Source: Deltaproteobacteria bacterium UBA6930
GTDB lineage: Bacteria > Myxococcota_A > UBA9160 > UBA6930
Assembly: GCA_002450755.1 (NCBI GenBank)
Contig: DKAI01000145.1
Span: 1-7,887, forward strand
Length of the DNA: 7,887 nt
Reading direction: 5' to 3'
A model generated the notes under the pieces. The model ran no database searches. It was not told the DNA's origin and saw only the letters and a list, made by a program, of their open reading frames with translations. Position 1 is the first letter of the stretch, and each line of letters starts with the position of its first letter. The position numbers and the translations under genes were made by a program. Positions 1-5,446 of this stretch are shown here, in pieces.

Positions 1-90
1 GATGTGGTTGGGGTACTTGAGAAAATCCGACTTGGATTAAATATTTCCAAGGTGGATGTGATTCATCGGGGAGAGTTTTTGAAAAACTAA
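1..90 (+). CDS. 3' end of an unrecognised gene (partial)
   Basis: Frame 1 is open from the left edge to a TAA at 88-90, giving 29 residues that end in IHRGEFLKN. The other two forward frames are closed by stops within the first 40 bases. The fragment is mixed hydrophilic and hydrophobic with no membrane segment, and I do not recognise its family. It ends tail to tail with the flippase-like gene on the other strand, the two stop codons overlapping by about 4 bases, which is a common compact arrangement for two real genes. The fragment is too short to exclude a chance open frame. Confidence 0.4.
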   Translation, partial: DVVGVLEKIRLGLNISKVDVIHRGEFLKN

Positions 91-1127
91 TTTTCTCCGT
101 CATCTTTGGTTGTTTTAGCCCAGAACATTTCCCTGAGAGTAGGGACAGATTTTCCTTCCCGCCGGTTTGATCGGATCTCCACTAATAAGATCCATGCGCG
201 TTGAAAAAATAAACCTCCGATTACTACATGAAAGAGGACGAATAGTGCGTTCATTGAGAACGCATATGCCACAAGTGCGTCGCTGCTTGCTTGATCCTGA
301 AAGAGAGTTGACCATACGAACTCTCTGACACCAAAATTTCCAATTGAAGGAGCAGTGAGGCCTAGATACAAGAATGGTAGACGTGCCGCGAGGCACCACC
401 AATCGATGTTTATTCCGAACGAACGGGAGGCGAACCCTTGCACTATAACGTCAAAGAGAGCTAATCCGATGAACCAGAACAGGTAGGAGACGAGTTGCCG
501 ACGTGAAACAGCCGTAAGCCACAGGCGAATTTTGGCCAAAAACCTGTTTTTTGACCGTTGGCTTATTCGCCAAAGCGTGCCGAAAAGAACGACCAAAGAC
601 CACCCTAAAAAGATTAGAAGCTTAATACCGTCAGGGTGAGTTTCCGCAGGAGCCATCGGGAGTAAAATGGTTGTTTGAAGTAGGAGGACCATAAAATGAA
701 TGGCAAAAGGAATGAGGACTGCCGCAAATAGGACCAGAAAAGATGCTCTTGTTATCCTGCGCGTGCCAGCAAGAAAGATTGCGTCCGCTAAAGGATTGTT
801 TACAGCTCTAAATCCTTCGGAGGCTCCTCGTACTGAAATTAAGCTGGTCCTAGAAATTTTCCCGACAAACCCACGTATTATCTCTATTTGGACCCAAGTC
901 CAAACTGCAAAGAAGACTATCTTGTCGAGAGCTGCAAAAAGTACGAACAGAGGCAAATCGGCATCGTCACTAGCGGCCATAACTTGCTTCCAGTCAGTAG
1001 TGTTCAGGACATAGAGGATAGCAAGGGCAGATATTACCCAAGGAATGATTAGTTGTAAGGGACGTTGCCCGACACCCAGGCTCTTCACGAGGCGAACATA
1101 GCAGTGAATTTGTAGCAGTCGACTCAA
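87..1127 (-). CDS. Flippase-like / lysylphosphatidylglycerol synthase TM family membrane protein
   Basis: This is a 346-residue integral inner-membrane protein. About seven hydrophobic segments are visible, roughly at residues 28-42, 58-77, 127-152, 168-185, 213-231, 249-262 and 285-315. Near the C-terminus the stretch PSIGNFGVREFVW (260-272) matches the family signature, a Pro-Ser-Gly loop followed by GVRE, seen in the flippase-like domain of MprF and in the UPF0104/AglD2 group. In MprF this region moves aminoacylated phospholipid across the membrane; stand-alone members often sit beside glycosyltransferases and their substrates are mostly unknown. No aminoacyl-transferase domain is attached, so the substrate here cannot be named. 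The tail after 316 is basic and probably cytoplasmic. The start is a TTG with no clear Shine-Dalgarno sequence; a GTG at 1088 (residue 14) is an alternative that still precedes the first membrane segment. It is divergent from the HAD gene. The family is fairly certain, the role is not. Confidence 0.8.
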   Translation of the reverse strand: MSRLLQIHCYVRLVKSLGVGQRPLQLIIPWVISALAILYVLNTTDWKQVMAASDDADLPLFVLFAALDKIVFFAVWTWVQIEIIRGFVGKISRTSLISVRGASEGFRAVNNPLADAIFLAGTRRITRASFLVLFAAVLIPFAIHFMVLLLQTTILLPMAPAETHPDGIKLLIFLGWSLVVLFGTLWRISQRSKNRFLAKIRLWLTAVSRRQLVSYLFWFIGLALFDVIVQGFASRSFGINIDWWCLAARLPFLYLGLTAPSIGNFGVREFVWSTLFQDQASSDALVAYAFSMNALFVLFHVVIGGLFFQRAWILLVEIRSNRREGKSVPTLREMFWAKTTKDDGEN

Positions 1128-1211
1128 TTAAGGCTGCGCATTAGTAAAAAAATAGTGAGACATCGTTTTTAAAGACTTTGTTGATTTGGTTTCTTATGTT
1201 ACGAGTTCCTT

Positions 1212-1988
1212 GTGCCGCTTCCAGTTATAGCTCTAGACTTTGATGGCGTAATCGCCGACAGTGCTCGCGAATCGTTTGATGTAGCGCTAGTGACTTATTC
1301 GCAATTTTATCCCGATTCAGACCTTGCTGCGTTTAAAGATCCTTCTCATCCGGGGCGTAGAATTCTTTTTGAAAGCTTTCTCGAGATGATGGCCCTTGGT
1401 AATCGTGCCGAAGACTACGCGCTGGCTTTGAAACTGATCGAGCAAGGAAGGTCCGTAGAGGATCAGGAGTCTTATGACGCGATATTTTTAGAGCAGGATC
1501 CCAGGTTCCTTGGGGACTTCCACCACAGATTGTACGAGAATAGGGACCGATCTCGAAATGCAAACCCTGAAAAGTGGTGCGAGGCAGTTACCCCTTTTGT
1601 GGTCTTTACAGAGATTCTGAAAAGACGTTGTGAAGATGCATGTTGGTCAATCGTGACCGCGAAGGATAGATCTTCCGTCAAACTTCTTCTCGCTTCGTAC
1701 GGACTCGAAGAAATCTTCAAGGATTCTCTGATTTTCGACAAAAGCTTAGGACGGGATAAGAGAGCTCACCTACAAGAGTTGAAAGGTGTAGTGTCTGTAC
1801 CCCATCAGGAAATTACGTTTGTAGACGACAAACTGAACCATCTGGAAACTGCCGCGCTAATTGGTGCTCAGTGTGTGTTAGCCGCGTGGGGGTATAACGG
1901 AGACAGGGAGCAGCAGGGTGCCTTGCGGCAAGGGTTCAAGGTAGCGTCTTTGGACACCATAGAAGGCATTCTGTTGCCAAGCTCCTGA
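1212..1988 (+). CDS. HAD-superfamily hydrolase
   Basis: The 258-residue product has the haloacid dehalogenase catalytic core. Motif I is ALDFDGVIADS, with nucleophile Asp9 and acid/base Asp11. A strand ending in the small polar residue Thr149 (SIVTAKDR) fits motif II. A lysine among residues 151-183 (Lys157 or Lys183 most likely) would be motif III. Motif IV is FVDDKLNHL with Mg-binding Asp205 and Asp206. The roughly 140 residues between motifs I and II form a helical insert, as expected for a C1 cap, so the substrate is probably a small phosphorylated metabolite; the cap does not identify it. There is no signal peptide, so it should be cytoplasmic. The start is GTG: the beta strand leading to motif I begins at residue 4, leaving no room for a later start. 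Only a weak purine stretch (ACGAG, 1201-1205) precedes it. The gene stands alone, 84 bases from the divergent flippase-like gene and 65 bases before nfu. Confidence 0.85.
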   Translation: MPLPVIALDFDGVIADSARESFDVALVTYSQFYPDSDLAAFKDPSHPGRRILFESFLEMMALGNRAEDYALALKLIEQGRSVEDQESYDAIFLEQDPRFLGDFHHRLYENRDRSRNANPEKWCEAVTPFVVFTEILKRRCEDACWSIVTAKDRSSVKLLLASYGLEEIFKDSLIFDKSLGRDKRAHLQELKGVVSVPHQEITFVDDKLNHLETAALIGAQCVLAAWGYNGDREQQGALRQGFKVASLDTIEGILLPSS

Positions 1989-2053
1989 GTGTCCCAAATT
2001 GAGCAAAGGGTAGCTTGACTCCTCCCACCTCAGCACTTTAACTTGTTAGATGT

Positions 2054-2626
2054 ATGCAAAATGACCAAAATTTAGAATTTAGAATACACGCCGAACGGAC
2101 TCCGAACCCAAACAGCATCAAGTGGGTTCTTGGTAAGGAGTTGGTTAGTGCGGGAATCGTCGCCCACTTCGAAGAGGTAGTCGATTCTTCGGTTAGCCCT
2201 CTTGCTTCGAGTCTTTTTCAAATACAGGGAGTGACGGGAGTATCTCTTGTATCGAACACGGTAACAATGACCAAGACCGAGAACTTCGAGTGGGCTGATC
2301 TTGCAGAAGCGATTGTTGAAGTGCTTCGGGATTTCGCAATCGCGGAACGCAATGTTTTTGGCCCAGAGTTTAAGCCACCTGAGCAAGAAGCTGCCGAAGA
2401 TTCCGTGACTGCCCGAATCATTGAAGTCATAGAGACTGAGATCAGGCCAGCAGTTGCTGGGGATGGTGGAGATGTTCTCTTTGCTGGCTTCGATAATGGT
2501 GTTGTTCATGTGCATTTGCAGGGGGCCTGTGTGGGTTGTCCGAGTTCCACAGATACATTGAGATTCGGAATTGAGGGTCGTCTTAAAGAAGTTGTGCCAC
2601 AAGTGCGTGAAGTGATTGCGATTTAA
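2054..2626 (+). CDS. nfu: Nfu-type iron-sulfur cluster scaffold/carrier (Nfu_N + NifU-like)
   Basis: The 190-residue protein has two domains. Residues about 8-95 are an Nfu N-terminal domain, recognisable by TPNPNSIKW (16-24) and by SPLASSLFQIQGVTGVSL. Residues about 118-187 are a NifU C-terminal-like domain with RPAVAGDGGDV (131-141) and GACVGCPSST, whose Cys159 and Cys162 form the CxxC that binds a [4Fe-4S] cluster at the dimer interface. Family members receive clusters from the central assembly machinery and hand them to apo-enzymes such as lipoyl synthase and aconitase, in the cytoplasm. The N-domain is the type found in mitochondrial NFU1 and alphaproteobacterial proteins, not the A-type domain of Escherichia coli NfuA, hence the symbol nfu. 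The ATG at 2054 has no evident Shine-Dalgarno sequence. No isc or suf genes are nearby. A 10-base direct repeat straddles its stop codon. Confidence 0.93.
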   Translation: MQNDQNLEFRIHAERTPNPNSIKWVLGKELVSAGIVAHFEEVVDSSVSPLASSLFQIQGVTGVSLVSNTVTMTKTENFEWADLAEAIVEVLRDFAIAERNVFGPEFKPPEQEAAEDSVTARIIEVIETEIRPAVAGDGGDVLFAGFDNGVVHVHLQGACVGCPSSTDTLRFGIEGRLKEVVPQVREVIAI

Positions 2627-2649
2627 AATCAGTTTTCATATTTAAAATC
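2621..2649. repeat. 10-bp direct repeat around the nfu stop codon
   Basis: The sequence ATTTAAAATC occurs at 2621-2630 and again at 2640-2649, 19 bases apart. The first copy contains the nfu stop codon (TAA, 2624-2626). The second contains TAAAAT (2643-2648), which resembles a -10 hexamer for the downstream transpeptidase gene, but I see no -35 hexamer at the usual distance. It may be a small duplication or chance in AT-rich DNA. Confidence 0.45.
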
Positions 2650-2733
2650 GCTTGAGAGGTTTTTCTGCTTACCTAAAGTTCCTTCCGGGAATGCTCAGCA
2701 GTATGGTGATTGCGACAAGGATCATCTTTAGTT

Positions 2734-2740
2734 GAAGGAG
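2734..2740 (+). promoter_or_regulatory. Ribosome binding site for the transpeptidase gene
   Basis: GAAGGAG lies at 2734-2740, ending 5 bases before a TTG at 2746 that is in frame with the transpeptidase. It is one of only two strong Shine-Dalgarno sequences in the window. It favours this TTG over an earlier in-frame TTG at 2710, which has no such site. Confidence 0.65.
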
Positions 2741-2745
2741 AAGGT

Positions 2746-4017
2746 TTGAGGGGAAGACCTCATCGTCTGACCTTTAGAGGAAAATTGACGATATTGGTGG
2801 CTTTAGCGGTCCCTCTCGTCTGGGCGCTTCTTTTTTTAGGCCCTAAACGGGAGAGTTTGATCCCGAATATCGAAAATATCTACGCACCGCCGGAGGTTTT
2901 ACTAAGCCCTCCTGTGGCGGAGTCCAACTGGACGGAGCCTGAGAGTGGACTCCGAGTCTTTCCAAGCCCTCCTGGACCTTTGTCGGTGCCGGGTCCATTA
3001 TTTGTGGAGTACACGTTTTCCCGAGAATTGATGCAGAAAGTTTTCGGCCTTTTGTCAAAAAATAGGGTTGCACTGGGTCACGTTATTGTGATGGAGCCAG
3101 AATCTGGAAAGTTATTAGCCTACGCTTCAACTAATACTGCAAAATTCCCCCCGCAAAGAACGTACCCTGCGGCTTCCCTCGTTAAAGTCGTTACAACTGC
3201 CGCTGCTCTCGAAGAATCGCCTGAAGTATTAGGCCAGTCGTGTATCTACAATGGTGATCCGTATCGCTTGAGACGTCGTCATATTGAAACGAACACGGGT
3301 CGAAAAGTAAGCCTTAGGAAGGCCCTAGCGCTTTCATATAATCAATGCTTTGCACGGCTTGCAGTTCATCATCTGGGTAGTACACAACTTCTGACTTACC
3401 TCGATCGTTTTGGTCTACTCGAATCGCCGGCCCTCGCTCATGAAGCTGGGTTGGTCTTGGATCCAGGTGTAGATAAATTGGCTCTGGGAAAGTTGGGGTC
3501 CGGGCTCGATGGGCTGCGTATAACCCCCTTGCACGGCGTGCGCCTGGCAGCGACGCTCGCACAGGGTCGCCTAGTGACTCCGTGGTGGGTAGCTCGAGTG
3601 GAGGACGGTTTTGGTCAGTCACTCAAGATCTCTCGACCGGTTGCCCGATCAGTTCTGTCAGAAAGTAGAGCTCGGAAGTTACGAGAGATGCTGACAGATA
3701 CTACGAAAAAAGGAACCGCGAGGAGAGCATTCCGCACACGACGTGGCAAGCCACTACTTCAAGGGTTAAGCGTTGCCGCCAAGACAGGAAGTCTCTCGGG
3801 ATCGACTCCTCCGGGACGCTACGAGTGGTTTGTGGGAGTCGCCCCAGTTGATCGGCCCCGGGTGGCTCTTGCGGTCCTGGTTGTTCAGGGCGATTTGTAT
3901 TGGGCTTCCGCATCTCAGTTGGCAGCTGAAGTGCTGAAGATTTTGTTTTGTCCTAAAGGAGTTTGTAGCGCGCAAGGTATTAAGAGATTTTCTACAGATT
4001 CTGTAAAAGACAGATAG
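2746..4017 (+). CDS. Membrane-anchored penicillin-binding transpeptidase
   Basis: This is a 423-residue D,D-transpeptidase-type penicillin-binding protein that would act on peptidoglycan stem peptides in the periplasm. It has a short basic N-terminus, one membrane anchor (about 13-32), a proline-rich stretch (about 48-80) and then the penicillin-binding domain. All three active-site motifs are present: SLVK with nucleophile Ser144 and Lys147, SYN at 197-199, and KTGS at 346-349. Fewer than about 100 residues separate the anchor from the domain, so there is neither a glycosyltransferase domain (class A) nor room for the full dimerisation pedestal of FtsI or PBP2. The C-terminal tail carries two cysteines in CPKGVC (402-407), which could form a disulfide. 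The start was chosen from the AAGGAG site 5 bases upstream of the TTG; a TTG at 2710 would add 12 residues. It lies 119 bases after nfu and converges with the CPBP protease gene. Whether it is a transpeptidase, carboxypeptidase or beta-lactam sensor cannot be told from the motifs. Confidence 0.87.
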   Translation: MRGRPHRLTFRGKLTILVALAVPLVWALLFLGPKRESLIPNIENIYAPPEVLLSPPVAESNWTEPESGLRVFPSPPGPLSVPGPLFVEYTFSRELMQKVFGLLSKNRVALGHVIVMEPESGKLLAYASTNTAKFPPQRTYPAASLVKVVTTAAALEESPEVLGQSCIYNGDPYRLRRRHIETNTGRKVSLRKALALSYNQCFARLAVHHLGSTQLLTYLDRFGLLESPALAHEAGLVLDPGVDKLALGKLGSGLDGLRITPLHGVRLAATLAQGRLVTPWWVARVEDGFGQSLKISRPVARSVLSESRARKLREMLTDTTKKGTARRAFRTRRGKPLLQGLSVAAKTGSLSGSTPPGRYEWFVGVAPVDRPRVALAVLVVQGDLYWASASQLAAEVLKILFCPKGVCSAQGIKRFSTDSVKDR

Positions 4018-4054
4018 TCTATTTCTTAAGATCGACTTTAATGGTGGGAGGAGT

Positions 4055-4693
4055 CTATTTGCATTGGCGAGAATTCGAGCAACTCCACTTGATCAGAAGT
4101 ACGACCAGTGCCAGCCATAGCGTTACCCAAATAACCTTACTCTCGTTTATGGAAGTACCCCAAAATAGAAAAAGAGTATTATTTGCGATATGAGCAGTGA
4201 CAGCCGGTCGTACACTTTTTGATTGAATAGTTAGAACTCCTAAATAGACACCTAGTATCGCAGCTGCAACTGCTTGCCCTGGGTTCCCATGGCTTATTCC
4301 GAAGGCTAGGGAAGAAACGAGAATCGCAATTGGAATGGAAGACCATTGCGATAATAATTTCAACATCAGTCCTCGGAAAAATAATTCTTCTCCTAGAGCA
4401 GATACAATTCCGATGAGCACAAAGATCTTTACCTTTTGAGTTACCGTCAAAGAAGAGAGCGATAATTCCTTAAATACTTCCCCTTCGATTGAATTAGAGA
4501 AGGTCTCAGAAATTCCAATATTGAGTATTATTGATGTCGCACAAAAACAAATAACCGAGATCAAGACGATCGAAAATGACAGGTTGGTCCGTGAAATTCG
4601 GATATTTTCTCTTAGTTTCCCCCTGCCTAAACTCGCCGCACCAATAGCCAGAAATATCCAAATCGTGCTACTGAAAAAAATTTCAAAGGTCAT
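4055..4693 (-). CDS. CPBP family (CAAX-like) intramembrane metalloprotease
   Basis: The product is a polytopic membrane protein of 212 residues from this ATG. It carries the motifs of the CPBP/Abi family related to the Rce1 CAAX protease: GEELFFRG with the glutamate pair and Arg (EExxxR, about residues 102-107), FGISH (FxxxH, His about 135), and HIANN (HxxxN, His about 168). These residues form the catalytic site within the membrane. Bacterial members have varied and often unknown substrates; some process peptides or give bacteriocin self-immunity. No peptide or bacteriocin gene is visible beside it. A GTG at 4753 would add 20 mostly polar residues; I prefer the ATG at 4693 because the first membrane segment follows it at once, although neither start has a good ribosome binding site. 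It converges with the transpeptidase (37-base gap) and is divergent from the AlgH gene. Confidence 0.85.
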   Translation of the reverse strand: MTFEIFFSSTIWIFLAIGAASLGRGKLRENIRISRTNLSFSIVLISVICFCATSIILNIGISETFSNSIEGEVFKELSLSSLTVTQKVKIFVLIGIVSALGEELFFRGLMLKLLSQWSSIPIAILVSSLAFGISHGNPGQAVAAAILGVYLGVLTIQSKSVRPAVTAHIANNTLFLFWGTSINESKVIWVTLWLALVVLLIKWSCSNSRQCK

Positions 4694-4763
4694 CTTAATT
4701 GAACAAAACGCAAGAGTAATTTCTTGATGAGGTTCCGGCCGTATTAGAGTCACGATAGGCTAC

Positions 4764-4827
4764 AGCAGGGAGCACTAAATTTCTTGTGGAACCCGTCATC
4801 GTCCCCCGTCTTTTCTGATTCCCTGCT
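4764..4827. repeat. Spaced 8-bp inverted repeat in a divergent intergenic region
   Basis: AGCAGGGA at 4764-4771 is matched by its exact complement TCCCTGCT at 4820-4827, with 48 bases between. Both lie in the region between the divergent CPBP protease and AlgH genes, where promoters for both would be expected. They could be half-sites for a regulator, but an 8-base match at this spacing may easily be chance. I see no convincing sigma-70 hexamer pair in this region for either gene. Confidence 0.3.
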
Positions 4828-4890
4828 TAAGATTTAATTCTTTCTAAGACTCACCATAGCGCTCTTCTTCGCTGCTAATCTATATAGGTG

Positions 4891-5439
4891 ATGAAAACTC
4901 TTGCTCCAGCATTGCTCGTAGCCATGCCCGATCTCATGGATCCAAACTTTAGAGGCTGTGTAGTGCTGGTTACTCAACACGATGCAACTGGTTCTTTTGG
5001 CTTAGTAATAAATCGAGGCACAGACCTGCCTGTCAGGGTTTTGTGTGAAAATTTAAAAATGTCTTGGACAGGAGATCAAAAGGAGCGAGTTAAATGGGGT
5101 GGCCCAGTATTTCCAGAACATGGCTGGGTTTTGGTCGGTGATGAGAAGTCCGATGTAATGTCATTACAAAATGTTTCTGAAGGTATTTTGTTTACTAGTT
5201 CACCTGCAGATCTTCAGGTTTTGGCAAGCCAGCCACCAGATAGAATTCGGGTATTTCTCGGCTTTTCGGGATGGGGGCCTGGGCAATTAGAGCAAGAAAT
5301 CTCTGCTGGGTCATGGCTTGTTGCACCCGTAAATGCAGACCTAGTTTTTGAAACACACGATCAAGATATTTGGGAGGTTACTCTTAAAAATATGGGTGTT
5401 AATCCGGCCATGTTAGTTTCGAGTCAAGGAATTAATTGA
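4891..5439 (+). CDS. YqgE/AlgH family protein
   Basis: The 182-residue protein matches the YqgE/AlgH (DUF179) family over its whole length, close to the usual size. Landmarks are LLVAMPDLMDPNF (8-20), GSFGLVINRG (34-43), GGPVFPEHGWVL (70-81), RVFLGFSGWGPGQLEQEI (120-137) and a C-terminal W-x-x-x-LKNMGV segment near 161-170. The family is widespread in Gram-negative bacteria. AlgH was named for an effect on alginate production in Pseudomonas, but no biochemical activity is firmly established, so no symbol is given. There is no signal peptide, so it should be cytoplasmic. GTG (4888) and ATG (4891) are adjacent in-frame starts; the ATG gives an N-terminus lining up with known members. The AGGTG just before it is too close to act as a normal ribosome binding site. 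It is divergent from the CPBP gene and ends 7 bases from the convergent channel gene. In many proteobacteria algH precedes ruvX; no ruvX is present here. Confidence 0.93.
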   Translation: MKTLAPALLVAMPDLMDPNFRGCVVLVTQHDATGSFGLVINRGTDLPVRVLCENLKMSWTGDQKERVKWGGPVFPEHGWVLVGDEKSDVMSLQNVSEGILFTSSPADLQVLASQPPDRIRVFLGFSGWGPGQLEQEISAGSWLVAPVNADLVFETHDQDIWEVTLKNMGVNPAMLVSSQGIN

Positions 5440-5446
5440 AAGGCAT

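Noticed and set aside
1128..1211. Divergent promoters between the flippase-like and HAD genes
   Set aside because: Promoters are expected here, but no hexamer pair with acceptable spacing stood out on either strand.
2015..2044. TTGACT followed by TAACTT as a promoter for nfu
   Set aside because: The -35 element is good, but the best hexamer at 17-18 bases spacing matches only 3 of 6 -10 positions. Not strong enough to list.
2072..2602. Open frame of 176 codons on the minus strand, antisense to nfu
   Set aside because: It lies almost wholly inside a confidently identified gene, has irregular composition with scattered Cys, His and Arg, and shows no recognisable domain. It is a shadow of the coding strand.
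2703..2735. Ten-codon frame starting at ATG 2703 and ending just before the transpeptidase ribosome binding site, a possible leader peptide
   Set aside because: It has no ribosome binding site, no regulatory codon run and no alternative hairpins that I can see. Ten codons by chance is expected.
3993..4005. TACAG-ATT-CTGTA hairpin near the end of the transpeptidase gene
   Set aside because: It is only 5 bp, lies inside coding sequence and has no T-tract on either strand, so it is not a credible terminator.
4008..4020. AGAC-AGATA-GTCT hairpin at the transpeptidase stop codon
   Set aside because: It has a 4-bp stem followed by a mixed, not T-rich, sequence. Too weak to call a terminator.
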